Origin: Myxococcales bacterium
Lineage (GTDB): Bacteria > Myxococcota_A > Polyangia > Polyangiales > Polyangiaceae
Direction of reading: 5' to 3'
NCBI GenBank assembly: GCA_021847645.1
Contig: JAJZQG010000028.1
Coordinates: 1-52,868, forward strand
DNA: 52,868 nucleotides
The position numbers and the translations under genes are program-made. Positions 8,197 through 17,087 of the stretch are shown piece by piece (position 1 is the first letter of the stretch; the number at the start of each line of letters is the position of its first letter). Below the pieces are notes generated by a model that was given only the letters and a program-made list of their open reading frames with translations, had not been told where the DNA came from and ran no database searches.

Positions 8197-9497
8197 AGCG
8201 TCACCCCCAGCACGAGGCCGCCGACCACGATCGAGCCGTGGGTCTTGGTCTCGGGAAATCCGGGGTTGTCCGCCGGGACGTCGGGATCCTTGACATGGGT
8301 GCGCGGCGCGAGCGCGTGGTACTGCGCAAACAGGTCGAGCGTGATGGGAGCATACGGCTCGCTCAGGTGAAGGCCGTAGCCGAGGGTCACGACGTGCCTC
8401 GCGTTGTCGTAGAAGTTGGACTCGCGGGTCTGCTCGGGCGCCGGCGACGGCTCATAGGCATAGCCGCCTCGCAGGTGCAGCTCGATACCGCGAGCGGCGG
8501 CGATGAGGTGCTCGACGCCCAGGCGCGGGCTGAAGGTGTCTTTGAAGTTGAAGGGCGGAGGACGGAGCGCGCCGCAATCCGGTTCCTCGGGCGGGCAGAG
8601 GACAGTGGGCTCCGGCGGTCCGGGGTATCGGCTCCAGTTGCGCCACGTCAGACCGACGGCGCCGCGCCAGGGACCGCTCACCCGCGCGACTTCGGCCTGC
8701 AGCTGGCGCGGGTCGTACTGCGCGAGACCTGCGATGTTGAAGGGCGGAACCTCGAGGCTGCCCAGGTCCTTGACCACGATGGTCACGGCGAACCGGGCGT
8801 CGAGAACACCGCGGTACGTGAGGCCCAAGCGGTAGTCGTCGCCGAGGTCGTAGGAGGCGCCCAGGATGGCTCCATAGGTGGCGACGAGCTGATCATCGAC
8901 CTTGGTCCCCACCTGGCCCGACTCGTTGGTCGCCACGAGCACCTTGCCGGCGATGGCCGCCAAGGCGGCGAAGCCTCCGCCCAGCCGAAGGCCGTGACCC
9001 AGATTGGCACCGAGGCCCATCTGGATCGCGACACTCTGGGCGCGGTCGCCGAGCACACCGAACTGGGGCTTCTCCGGGTAGAGGACTCTCCCGCGAACGA
9101 CGACATCGGTAGGAGTGAAGAATCCGACGCCGAGGGTGAGCCGGTCGCGCAGCACGCCTCCAAAGCCGAGGGGAAGCGTGGCGCCGATGACCATGCCGTG
9201 CACCGATTGCAGGTGCATGTTGCCTGGAGCCTGGGGACCGTCGGCGTGAAGGTCATACCAGGCACCGGTGAAGCCCAGCGACAGCTTGCGGTCGCGCGAC
9301 AAGCTGAGCAGTGCGGGGTTGCCGTAGACGGTCTCGAAGCCCGAACCGAGGGCAGCGCCGGTCATGCCCATGGCCTGGGACGACGGGCCGTAGCCGAACA
9401 GGTCTTCGGAAGATGCGGCGGCGGGACGCGCGGGTGCGAGACAGACCGCGACCAGCAAGGCGCCTGCGGCGATGGGAAGGAGGGCCCTCGGTGACAT
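8193..9497 (-). CDS. OmpP1/FadL/TodX-family outer-membrane transport protein (first of two)
   Basis: About 434 residues from the ATG at 9497, which places a signal peptide (ALLPIAAGALLVAVC ... AAAS) directly at the N-terminus. In-frame GTG (9509) and TTG (9539) are alternatives, and none has a good ribosome site. The mature start SSEDLFGYGPSSQAMGMTG, followed by YGNPALLSLS, matches the FadL plug. It ends GGLVLGVTL and probably forms a 14-strand barrel. It is clearly divergent from the downstream paralogue, so this is an old duplication or a pair with different substrates. First gene of the FadL - FadL - propeller operon. Confidence 0.87.
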   Translation of the reverse strand: MSPRALLPIAAGALLVAVCLAPARPAAASSEDLFGYGPSSQAMGMTGAALGSGFETVYGNPALLSLSRDRKLSLGFTGAWYDLHADGPQAPGNMHLQSVHGMVIGATLPLGFGGVLRDRLTLGVGFFTPTDVVVRGRVLYPEKPQFGVLGDRAQSVAIQMGLGANLGHGLRLGGGFAALAAIAGKVLVATNESGQVGTKVDDQLVATYGAILGASYDLGDDYRLGLTYRGVLDARFAVTIVVKDLGSLEVPPFNIAGLAQYDPRQLQAEVARVSGPWRGAVGLTWRNWSRYPGPPEPTVLCPPEEPDCGALRPPPFNFKDTFSPRLGVEHLIAAARGIELHLRGGYAYEPSPAPEQTRESNFYDNARHVVTLGYGLHLSEPYAPITLDLFAQYHALAPRTHVKDPDVPADNPGFPETKTHGSIVVGGLVLGVTL

Positions 9498-9592
9498 CCT
9501 TGGGTGCACACGGTACAGCCAGGCGTTGGCAAGGTGCAAGTGCGACGCCGCGGCCGAGACGCGTCACCGGAGAATCGCCTCCAGCGCGCGCG

Positions 9593-10654
9593 TCAGCGGG
9601 ACGGAGCGTGGCGTGTCTTGCCGGTGGCGACGATGACGACGCCACCGACCACGATGAGTCCGATACCGATGTTGGACAGGATGTCGGGCTTCTCGTTCCA
9701 GAAGAGCAGGCCGAGCAGGTAGGCGAGCGGGACGCTGGCGTAGGAGAAGGCAGAAGCGATATGAGCGGGAGCGCGCCGGTAGGAGGCGGTCATCATGGTC
9801 TGGGCAGCAGCGGCCATCAGTCCGGCACCGATGAGGAGCAGATGCGATCGAAGCGACAACGGGTGCCAGGCCGAAGCCACGAAAGGCAACGAGAGTGCGG
9901 CCGCGACGAAAGAGAACCAGGCGACGATGCGTTCGGTCGACTCGGTGCGCGTGAGGGCGCGTACGGTGACATAGGCGGCGGAGGAGAACAAGGCAGAGAC
10001 GAGGGCGGCGGCGGAGTCGAGGGAGGCCAAGCCGCGGGTGGGGCGGACGACGAGCAAGGCGCCGGCGAGGCAGACGGCGGCGAGAACGTAGTGGGAGCGT
10101 CGGGGGCGCTCCCGGAGCAGCAAGACGGACAGGAACGTGACGAAGATGGGAGCCAGTTGCTGCAGAGCGAGAGTGTCGGCGAGGTGGATGTGGCCGACGG
10201 CCCACAGGTAGAAGAACAGCGCGAGGAATCCGGCCAGGCCGCGCAACAGAAGCAGCTTGGGGCTGCCGGAGCTGCGCACGGGAATCCGTCGCGCGGCCAT
10301 GACGGCCAGCACGGGAAGGGCCGAGAACACGGAGCGGTACAGGACGGCCTGCATGGCGGTGGCCTCGTCGCTCGCGCGCTTGACCAGGGCGGCAAGGCCG
10401 ACGAAGAAGGCGGAGCCGGCGACCATCCACAGCGCGGAGGCGACCACGTTGACAGGAGCGTAGGCAGGCTCGGAAGGAGCGGTCGGGGTACGCTGCGAAG
10501 GGGTGGTCGGGTGGTCGGGCACGGTCGTCGGCTGGGGAACGGAGGCAGCCCTACAGCTTTGTGCGGCGGAAGCCAACCCCTTCGAGCTCGAGACGCGAGA
10601 CGGCAGCGGAGACCGAGCGACGTGGCCACCGCATATTGCGGCGCAGCACATCAT
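9593..10654 (-). CDS. EamA/DMT-family transporter
   Basis: Up to 353 residues. The conserved part holds about ten hydrophobic helices in two EamA repeats (for example AVLYRSVFSALPVLAV, LLLLRGLAGFLALFFYLWAV and LAYLLGLLFWNEKPDILSNIG). The motif around YRS...LRG and the end IGLIVVGGVVIVA are typical of drug/metabolite transporters (RarD/RhaT/YdcZ-like exporters or permeases). The first 65 or so residues from the ATG at 10654 are non-hydrophobic and Pro/Ser-rich, so the true start may be an internal GTG nearer the first helix. The substrate is unknown. It is transcribed away from the PhaC-like gene. Confidence 0.85.
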   Translation of the reverse strand: MMCCAAICGGHVARSPLPSRVSSSKGLASAAQSCRAASVPQPTTVPDHPTTPSQRTPTAPSEPAYAPVNVVASALWMVAGSAFFVGLAALVKRASDEATAMQAVLYRSVFSALPVLAVMAARRIPVRSSGSPKLLLLRGLAGFLALFFYLWAVGHIHLADTLALQQLAPIFVTFLSVLLLRERPRRSHYVLAAVCLAGALLVVRPTRGLASLDSAAALVSALFSSAAYVTVRALTRTESTERIVAWFSFVAAALSLPFVASAWHPLSLRSHLLLIGAGLMAAAAQTMMTASYRRAPAHIASAFSYASVPLAYLLGLLFWNEKPDILSNIGIGLIVVGGVVIVATGKTRHAPSR

Positions 10655-10720
10655 CCGGCTACCCGGTCCCGGGCTTGGGCCGCCGCTCGACTCAACTACA
10701 TCACGTTTTCAAGGAAAGCC

Positions 10721-10749
10721 TTGACACGCGAACGCCTGCTGGCTAGGTG
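10721..10749 (+). promoter_or_regulatory. Candidate sigma-70 promoter for the PhaC-like gene
   Basis: A perfect TTGACA at 10721-10726 is followed after 17 bases by TAGGTG at 10744-10749, about 57 bases before the ATG at 10806. The -10 match is weak, so the -35 element and the spacing carry the call. Confidence 0.4.
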
Positions 10750-10805
10750 TTGGACAAATGGTGCATCGCACCATGGACGGACGCAAACCGACGCAAGGAG
10801 CTAGC

Positions 10806-12230
10806 ATGCAGGCGACAGCCGAGAACGGATCGAAGTCGCAGGGCTTCACCTCGTGGGCGGCGACGGTGCTCGACGGTTGGGGGACACTCAACCGGGAGAC
10901 GGCGCGCAACACCATCAAGGCGCTGCGCCTGACCACGTACGCAACCCACCAGGTGCTGGAGGGCAATGTCTTTCCGGCGATGGACGCGGTGGTGTCGATG
11001 AACGAGCAGTGGAACGCCTCGCTGTTGGAGGCGCTGCGCGGCGGGCAAGGGCTGGGCGGGTTCGCGCGGGAGACACGAGACAGGATGCGGGCGGGCTCGC
11101 GCTACGAGCGGCTGATGCGGATCATGGGGCGGGAGCTGTACGGCTCGGCGCGCTTCGCCGGGGAGACCGTGCTGGCGAGCAACGAGTACCTGAAGCTGAC
11201 GTACATTCCCCCCAAGGACGGCGTAGAGCGGCAGGCGGTGAGCCTGTTTCACGCGGGCGGGGGCATTCCGTACGGCGACCGGATCTTCCGGTTCCTCCCC
11301 GAGGCGAACTTCTACGATCGATTCCTCGAGCGAGGCATTCCGGTCTACGCGGTAGAGCTGCGGGGAGACCGGTTCGAAATCAACTACTCGGGGCTCACGC
11401 TCGACCGGTTGATTGACACCTTCGCCGAATTCTCCGCGATCGCGTTCGAGCACAACGAACGTCGCAAGATGGTCCTGGAGGGCTACTGCGGCCACGGGAT
11501 GCAGACGTTGGCGTTCGTGGCGGCGCGGCCCGAGGAGGCCGACGAGCGCTTCAGCGTGGCGTGCACGTTCGTGGCGCCCTACGACGGCAGGGAGTGCACC
11601 GAGTTGTCGCAGCTGTCGCTGCTGACGCCGGATGTGGCGCAGGAGATGTCGTTCGCGATGACGGAACTGATGGGGGGCTACGTTCACGCGGACGCGATGC
11701 GATTCAGCCTGGATCTCGGGCTCAAGACGCTGTTCCACAAGACGCCGCTGGGGCACTTCTCGGCCGGGTGGGCGCAGACCGGCTACGCCAAGGTGCGGAC
11801 GATTGGCGATCTGGACGCCACGCAGCGTCGGGATCTGGCGGGAGCCTACTGGATATCGGCGGAGAGCGCGCGGCGGTTCCCGATCCCGGTGGGGCTGGCG
11901 CGGTTCGCGAGCAAGCTGTTCACCAAGGGGATATCGAAACAAGGGGACATCCCGTTCTCGTACAAGGGAAGCCCCCTGTCGTTCCAGACGATCCTCGCGC
12001 GCACGAAGCTGCCGCTGATCGGCTTCTTCGGCGGGCGCGATCCGATGATTCCCGACCGCTCGGCGTACGTTGTGATGCCCGTGATGGGCGACCGATACAC
12101 GCACGTGGTGCACCCCAACGCGGGACACATCTCGTACATCCTGTCGCCCAAGTCGTGGGCGCCGGGCAATCCGAAGGGCCTGTCCCCCAACCCGGTGGAC
12201 CTGCTGCTGGCACGCGCGGCGGGCAAGTAG
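10806..12230 (+). CDS. PhaC-like alpha/beta hydrolase (polyhydroxyalkanoate synthase superfamily)
   Basis: 474 residues; start at 10806 with AAGGAG 5 bases upstream. The layout is that of PHA synthases: a helical N-terminal region, then an alpha/beta hydrolase core with SLFHAGGGIPYGD, nucleophile-elbow region LEGYCGHGMQ (Cys228), GFFGGRDPMIP (Asp412) and HPNAGHIS (His441). These match the Cys-Asp-His triad order. The elbow reads G-Y-C-G-H-G rather than the usual G-x-C-x-G, so the nucleophile environment differs from classical PhaC. An acyl-CoA ligase (minus strand) and an SDR reductase lie downstream, consistent with hydroxyacyl-CoA or polyester metabolism. Whether it polymerises, depolymerises or hydrolyses is not shown. 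Confidence 0.75.
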   Translation: MQATAENGSKSQGFTSWAATVLDGWGTLNRETARNTIKALRLTTYATHQVLEGNVFPAMDAVVSMNEQWNASLLEALRGGQGLGGFARETRDRMRAGSRYERLMRIMGRELYGSARFAGETVLASNEYLKLTYIPPKDGVERQAVSLFHAGGGIPYGDRIFRFLPEANFYDRFLERGIPVYAVELRGDRFEINYSGLTLDRLIDTFAEFSAIAFEHNERRKMVLEGYCGHGMQTLAFVAARPEEADERFSVACTFVAPYDGRECTELSQLSLLTPDVAQEMSFAMTELMGGYVHADAMRFSLDLGLKTLFHKTPLGHFSAGWAQTGYAKVRTIGDLDATQRRDLAGAYWISAESARRFPIPVGLARFASKLFTKGISKQGDIPFSYKGSPLSFQTILARTKLPLIGFFGGRDPMIPDRSAYVVMPVMGDRYTHVVHPNAGHISYILSPKSWAPGNPKGLSPNPVDLLLARAAGK

Positions 12231-12289
12231 CGTCGTCCCCTGTCCTGCCTGCGCGCTCAAGGCGCTGGTACGACCCTGAGCTGACTTCC

Positions 12290-12355
12290 CTCACCCCTGG
12301 CCCCTCTCCCACGGGAGCGGGGAAGAGGCCTTGTGCAGCAAAGCGAGGGGGTGAG
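12290..12355. repeat. Palindromic intergenic element (REP-like)
   Basis: Outer arms CTCACCCC (12290-12297) and GGGGGTGAG (12347-12355) are complementary, and an inner CCCTCTCCC / GGGAGCGGGG pair nests inside. It sits between the convergent PhaC-like and acyl-CoA ligase genes. The 'CTCACCCC...CTCTCCC' wording resembles dispersed GC-rich palindromes common between genes in many proteobacteria. It may also act as a bidirectional terminator, but no T-run is present. Confidence 0.55.
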
Positions 12356-12444
12356 AGAAACTTGATGGTGGTGCAATTGCTTAGCTGTTGGAGCCGCCCC
12401 GGCAGAGCCTGGGGTTCTCCCGTAGAGCAATAGGAATCGATCCG

Positions 12445-13977
12445 CTATGACGGGTCCTGGGCAAGCTCGCGCTTGAGAGCGGGCTTCATGATCTTACCGG
12501 CTGCGTTGTGGGGGAGAACCTCGCGAAGGATGACGTCCTTGGGAGTCTTGTACTTCGCGATGCGGTCGGCGCAGAAGCCGACGATCTCGCCGGCGGTCAG
12601 CGCATAGCCGGGCCTGGGCACGACGAACGCCACGGGCACCTCCCCCCACTTGGGGTCGGCGCGCCCCACGACGGCGGCCTCGGCGATCCCCGGGTGTTCG
12701 AGCAGGACCTTCTCGATCTCTGCGGGATACACGTTCTCGCCGCCGGAGATGATCATGTCCTTCTTGCGATCCACGAGCGTCAAGAAGTTGTCCTCGTCGA
12801 GGTAACCGATGTCGCCCGTGTGGAACCATCCGTCGCGAAGCACCTTGGCCGTCTCCTCGGGGCGATTCCAATAGCCCGCCATCACGTTCGGACCACGCAC
12901 GACCACCTCCCCTGCCCTGCCGACCGGAAGCTCGCGGCCGTCGTCGTCGACGATGCGGACATCGACGTAGAGGCAGGGACGGCCGGCGGTCCCAGCCTTG
13001 CGGAGGCACTCGCCGGGCCCCATGCCGGTGACGCCCGGGGAGGTCTCGGTCAGTCCGTAGCCCTGGCGAAATTCGAGGCCTCTCTCATGGTACTTTCGGG
13101 TGAGCTCGATGCCCAGGGGTGCGCCGCCGGAAATGAACGCGACAATGGAGGATAGATCGGTCTTGGGGAAGTCCGGGTGGTCGTAGAGCATCTGGTAGAT
13201 GGCAGGCACGGCGACCATGCCCGAGACGCGTTCCTTCTGCATCGTTGCGAGAGTATCGCCGGGATCGAACTTGGGAGGGATGATCACCGTGGCGCCGACG
13301 TGGATCATCGGCGTCACCGAGCCGTTGAGCCCGCCGACGTGAAACAGCGGCAGGATCACGAGGGCGACGGTTTCGGGCGCCACGCCCAGGGCCCAGCCGT
13401 TGACGGACTGCCAGAAGCAGTTGGCGTGGGTCAGCACGACGCCCTTCGGATTGCCGGTCGTGCCGGAGGTGTACATGATGAGGTGCGGGTCATCGCCGCC
13501 CACGGAAGCGTCGACGGCGTCGTCGTCCCTGGCGGAGGCGATGAACTCCTCGTAGGAGCTGGGGGCGCCGGAGTCGACGGACTCCAGGCGCTTGAGGATC
13601 GAGCTGCAGCCACGGGCGAGGGCCTCGGCGCGCTGGGCGAACTGGGCGTGATGGATGAGGACCTTGGGTGCGCAGTCGGCCAGGATGAAGGCGAGCTCGT
13701 CGTGGCCCAGGCGCCAGTTCAGGGGAACGGCGATGAGGCCAACGGCGGAGCAGGCGAAGACGGCCTCGACGTACTCGGCGCCGTTCATCAGGAGCAAGGC
13801 GACGCGGTCGCCCTTGGAAAGGCCCAGGCCCTTGAGGCCGTTGGCGATGCGGTTGCACCGGTTGGCGAGCTGCGCGTAGGTGAAGGCGCGGGGGCCGGAC
13901 TTGACGGCGGTCTTGTTGGGGTAGATGCGCGCGTTCTGGCGCACCCAGTGTCCGATATTGACGTTGAGCTCTGCCAT
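12445..13977 (-). CDS. Acyl-CoA ligase (AMP-dependent synthetase, FadD-like)
   Basis: 510 residues from the ATG at 13977 (GGAGGG nine bases upstream). The adenylate-forming family is shown by the P-loop YTSGTTGNPKG, FRQGYGLTET, the hinge region GWFHTGDIGYLDED and the C-terminal catalytic lysine motif AAGKIMK. Length and motifs fit class I acyl-CoA synthetases that activate medium or long-chain fatty acids to acyl-CoA via an acyl-adenylate. It lies convergent with the PhaC-like gene and divergent from the SDR reductase, so the three may share acyl metabolism. Substrate chain length is not deducible. Confidence 0.93.
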   Translation of the reverse strand: MAELNVNIGHWVRQNARIYPNKTAVKSGPRAFTYAQLANRCNRIANGLKGLGLSKGDRVALLLMNGAEYVEAVFACSAVGLIAVPLNWRLGHDELAFILADCAPKVLIHHAQFAQRAEALARGCSSILKRLESVDSGAPSSYEEFIASARDDDAVDASVGGDDPHLIMYTSGTTGNPKGVVLTHANCFWQSVNGWALGVAPETVALVILPLFHVGGLNGSVTPMIHVGATVIIPPKFDPGDTLATMQKERVSGMVAVPAIYQMLYDHPDFPKTDLSSIVAFISGGAPLGIELTRKYHERGLEFRQGYGLTETSPGVTGMGPGECLRKAGTAGRPCLYVDVRIVDDDGRELPVGRAGEVVVRGPNVMAGYWNRPEETAKVLRDGWFHTGDIGYLDEDNFLTLVDRKKDMIISGGENVYPAEIEKVLLEHPGIAEAAVVGRADPKWGEVPVAFVVPRPGYALTAGEIVGFCADRIAKYKTPKDVILREVLPHNAAGKIMKPALKRELAQDPS

Positions 13978-14196
13978 GAAAGGCCCTCCGGGAGGCGTCG
14001 CTCGCGCGGCGGTGGCGCGCGGCGGGGGACGAGACGGTACGAAGCATCGCATCTATCCCGGTGCGGGTCGGACGTCAAGACCCGATTGATGCGTCGCAAC
14101 AACCAGCAAGCGTCGCCATCCACGCACCTTCAGCGACAAGCGTATTTCGCGCACGGTGACGATCCATTGCTCGTGTTGCACCGCAGCATTTATCTC

Positions 14197-14224
14197 TTGA
14201 CTCGGCGGACAGAATCGCTAGATT
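14197..14224 (+). promoter_or_regulatory. Candidate sigma-70 promoter for the SDR gene
   Basis: TTGACT at 14197-14202 and TAGATT at 14219-14224 are separated by 16 bases, about 125 bases before the SDR start. The element lies in the 372-base divergent region (13978-14349) between the acyl-CoA ligase and the SDR gene, which otherwise shows no coding frame. Confidence 0.45.
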
Positions 14225-14349
14225 GCCCGGCATCGTCGAGAACAGCGGCGGCCCGCGATGGTGCCACGCAACATCGCCCGCCGCGCGTGTCGCCCGTCTC
14301 CGGTGCGACGCTCCACGTCCAACCCACGGCGGCTTGCCGAGGAGAAACC

Positions 14350-15096
14350 ATGAAGCTCAACGAACTGAAGATCATCGTCACGGGCGCAGGCGGAGGTATG
14401 GGTGCGCACTTCGCGCGACGTCTTGCGGAAGCGGGCGCACGGGTCGCGGCGGGCGACGTGAACGAAGCGGGGCTCAGCGAGCTGCCTGCGTCGGTGTTCA
14501 AGCGTCGGCTCGACGTCTCGAGCGAGAAGGACTGCGGCGAGTTCGTGCAGTGGGCGCACCAGTCGATGGGCGGGCTGAACGGCCTGATCAACAACGCGGG
14601 CATCCTGCGCGACGGACTGTTGGTCAAGAAAGACCGGACCACCGGGCAGGTGACCAAGCTCAGCGCGGCCGAGTGGGATGCGGTCATCGCGGTCAACCTC
14701 ACCGGCGCCACCATGATGGTGCGCGAAGTCGTGGCGAAGATGGTCGAGACCGAGTCGAAGCCCGGTGTCATCGTCAACATCTCGTCGATCGCCCGCCACG
14801 GCAACCGGGGCCAGTCCAACTACGTGTCCGCCAAGGCGTCGCTCGCTGCCAACACGCTGACGTGGGCGCGCGAGTTCGCACCGTTCGGCATCCGCGTGGG
14901 AGCCGTGGCGCCGGGCATGATCGAGACTCCCATGACCAAGGGCATGAACCAGAAGGCCCGCGACGCCCTGGTGGCGCGCATTCCGGTCGGGCGCATCGGT
15001 GTGCCCGAGGACATCTGGCTCGGCGTCAAGTTCATCCTGGAGTGCGACTACTTCTCGGGCCGCACCTTCGACGTCGACGGCGGGCTGTCGATGTAG
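14350..15096 (+). CDS. Short-chain dehydrogenase/reductase (FabG/PhaB-like)
   Basis: 248 residues; ATG at 14350 preceded by GAGGAG. A classical SDR: cofactor loop TGAGGGMGAHFA near the N-terminus, NNAG, catalytic Ser in VNISSIA, YVSAK (Tyr-x3-Lys), then PGMIETPM and the C-terminal GRTFDVDGG. This is the 3-oxoacyl-[ACP/CoA] reductase type. An acidic residue after the second strand (AAGDVNEAG) suggests NAD(H) preference, as in 3-hydroxyacyl-CoA dehydrogenases, rather than the basic pocket of NADPH enzymes. The neighbours (acyl-CoA ligase, PhaC-like) support a beta-oxidation or hydroxyacyl role. Confidence 0.9.
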   Translation: MKLNELKIIVTGAGGGMGAHFARRLAEAGARVAAGDVNEAGLSELPASVFKRRLDVSSEKDCGEFVQWAHQSMGGLNGLINNAGILRDGLLVKKDRTTGQVTKLSAAEWDAVIAVNLTGATMMVREVVAKMVETESKPGVIVNISSIARHGNRGQSNYVSAKASLAANTLTWAREFAPFGIRVGAVAPGMIETPMTKGMNQKARDALVARIPVGRIGVPEDIWLGVKFILECDYFSGRTFDVDGGLSM

Positions 15097-15245
15097 CGCA
15101 GGCCCGGCCTCGCGCAGCGCCGCGCCGCGCCGCGGACAAGCTGCGGTCGATCGAGGTGAGCGTGGCGCGTTGGCGCATCGCGTCAGCAACGCGGAATGCC
15201 GCCGCGCCTTGCGCATCCCGCTTTCGTGCGCATGGTTTGCCTGCG

Positions 15246-15689
15246 ATGACCAGGTACGACAACCCCTATCGCGCGTTCGGACTTCATCCTCTCGTTGCGT
15301 TCGGCGTCGTCGCCGTCGATTTCATGCTCTTTGGCGGAGAGGCGACGACCGGAGGCGTGTCGTGGGTCGTGTCGATCGCCGTCGCGGTGGCCCTGGCGAT
15401 CCCGGTGCTGCTCCTGCAGCGCTTCGCCTACCACGACAACTGGGGAGCAGCGGCGGGCAAGGCTGCGCTGCTCGCCGTGCTCACGGCGATTCCCACGCCC
15501 ATCCCGGCGATCTTTCCCGCGGCAGCCGGAGTGCTGGGCATGCTCAAGAGGCCCGCCGCCCTTCCTGCACCGAACACGGAGCCCGCGCCCCAGGAGCCGG
15601 CGCGTCCGATCGCCGCGTCGCACGACCCAGGCACGCTCGACGACGAGCTCGGGAGAGTCCTGGAGAAACACGGAATCGCCCGGTCGTAG
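15246..15689 (+). CDS. Small integral membrane protein of unknown function
   Basis: 147 residues, ATG at 15246. There are three or four hydrophobic segments: VAFGVVAVDFMLFGG, WVVSIAVAVALAIPVLLL and ALLAVLTAIPTPIPAIFPAAAG. A Pro/Ala-rich cytosolic-type tail ends in a charged helix (DDELGRVLEKHGIARS). No family is recognised. It sits about 150 bases after the SDR gene and may or may not be in the same transcript. Confidence 0.65.
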   Translation: MTRYDNPYRAFGLHPLVAFGVVAVDFMLFGGEATTGGVSWVVSIAVAVALAIPVLLLQRFAYHDNWGAAAGKAALLAVLTAIPTPIPAIFPAAAGVLGMLKRPAALPAPNTEPAPQEPARPIAASHDPGTLDDELGRVLEKHGIARS

Positions 15690-15837
15690 GCGCCAGCGAG
15701 ATGTCCTCGCACATGCGACGTCTCTGCGCGGCTCCACGCCACCACGTACCGCGCGTTCTCGATGATCCGTGGACGTCGCCAATGCAGGTGGGGGGCAATC
15801 AGCTCGACCGCGCCCAACCCACCATCGTGCTGCCCCC

Positions 15838-16671
15838 GTGACGCCCTCCTGCACGCAAGACGCTGCCGACTTGAACGTGCGCGGCATTCCTCTCGGCGAG
15901 CTCGTGTCCTTGTCCCCACGCCAGGTGGCAGTCTTGGCCGTGACCGGCGAACTGCCGTCGGAGTCCGTGGGTCGCGCGTTCGACGCGAGGCTTCGGGCTG
16001 CTACGGAGAAAGAGGGGGCCCTGCAGGACCTCGCGGCGGCGCTCGACGAACTGGACGCTTGCGAGCGCGACATCTGCTTGGCGGCAGCGGCAGGGCAATC
16101 GTCCTTCGTCGCCGAGTTGACCCGCTGCTACTTCGCCATGACCCTCTGGACAGCGAACCTGGACACGGTGGCCGGCAAGCTCGAGCCTCCCCGCGAGCTG
16201 ACGGAGGCGGCCGATTGGATCACGCGGCTCGCCGCCGCGATCGGCGAGGGATCGCCCGAACCGGTAGTGGTTGCCGCTGCGGGGCACTCGAGTGTGACCT
16301 GGATTCGTGTGCCAGGCTTCGGGCATCCGCTGCTGCGCGGGCTCGACCCGCGGTTCGTTGCCATCCACGCCATCGTGGTCCGCTGCTGCGCCTCCGACGT
16401 CCGGGTCGGGGCGATGCAGGCGGCCATACGGTGGATTCCGCAGATTGCCCACCTCGCGACCAGCGCCGCGCACGAGTGCATGCTTGCGAATCTCTACCTG
16501 CCGCTGGGCGTCGGTCTGACGGCGGCAGGGCTGGAACCTCGCGCGCATGCGCAACGGCTCGTTGCGGCGTCCGCCGCGGCGCAGGTCGCCACGGAGCGCG
16601 CGTCGAGGCATGCGTGGATGACGGGAGTTGGCCAGGGCGACCTGAATCGGCGACCATTGCGGGGATCATGA
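15838..16671 (+). CDS. Conserved-looking protein of unknown function
   Basis: About 277 residues from the GTG at 15838; an upstream ATG at 15769 in the same frame is an alternative. It is soluble and mostly alpha-helical, with acidic helices (ALDELDACERD, LEPPRELTEAADW) and a His/Gly stretch (PGFGHPLLRGLDPR). No known motif is seen. Coding is supported because its stop overlaps the start of the PilZ gene (ATGA at 16668), forming a three-gene overlapping set with the PilZ protein and the DUF2914-like lipoprotein. Long open frames on the opposite strand are compositional shadows. Confidence 0.6.
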   Translation: MTPSCTQDAADLNVRGIPLGELVSLSPRQVAVLAVTGELPSESVGRAFDARLRAATEKEGALQDLAAALDELDACERDICLAAAAGQSSFVAELTRCYFAMTLWTANLDTVAGKLEPPRELTEAADWITRLAAAIGEGSPEPVVVAAAGHSSVTWIRVPGFGHPLLRGLDPRFVAIHAIVVRCCASDVRVGAMQAAIRWIPQIAHLATSAAHECMLANLYLPLGVGLTAAGLEPRAHAQRLVAASAAAQVATERASRHAWMTGVGQGDLNRRPLRGS

Positions 16672-17087
16672 TGCATGCCGATACCGAGACTACCGTACCG
16701 ATCCGTCTGACCCGAACGCGCCCGTCGCGCACCGACGGGCTGACTCCGCCGCCCGGGCTCGACGTGGACTACATGGTTCGTATTCGGGAGACGAGCGAAG
16801 CCGCCTTCTGGTCCGGGCTGCTGGACGACACGCCACGCGGCGTATTCATACCTACTTATCGAACACACGCCGTCGGCTCCCACATCACGGTGGCCCTGCG
16901 GATTCCCGGGCGCACCGACCTGCTGGTGGCGAATACCGTCGTACGCTGGGTGAGAGAGACATCGGACGCGGCGGACGCCACGCCGCCCGGTGTGGGGTTG
17001 GAGTTCCTGTCGCTCTCCGGACAAGCCCGCCAAGCGATTGAGCGCTTCTCGAAAACGAGGAGAGCTCTGCTGTATGATGTCGACTGA
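16668..17087 (+). CDS. PilZ-domain protein, myxobacterial type
   Basis: 139 residues; ATG at 16668 overlaps the preceding stop. The fold is read from RIRETSEAAFWSGLLDDTPRG, VFIPT, VGSHITVALRIPGR, VVRWVRE and the end GVGLEFLSLSGQARQAIERF, which is the pattern of the PilZ-like paralogue family expanded in myxobacteria. PilZ domains usually bind cyclic di-GMP through RxxxR and DxSxxG. Here the second loop is D-D-T-P-R-G and no clean RxxxR is visible, so binding may be weak or lost. It may connect this operon to motility or envelope signalling. Confidence 0.7.
   Translation: MMHADTETTVPIRLTRTRPSRTDGLTPPPGLDVDYMVRIRETSEAAFWSGLLDDTPRGVFIPTYRTHAVGSHITVALRIPGRTDLLVANTVVRWVRETSDAADATPPGVGLEFLSLSGQARQAIERFSKTRRALLYDVD

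Noticed and set aside
6646-9494. Long plus-strand frames opposite the FadL-like genes
   Set aside because: Low-complexity translations without homologous motifs; the minus strand has signal peptides, plug motifs and coupled starts.
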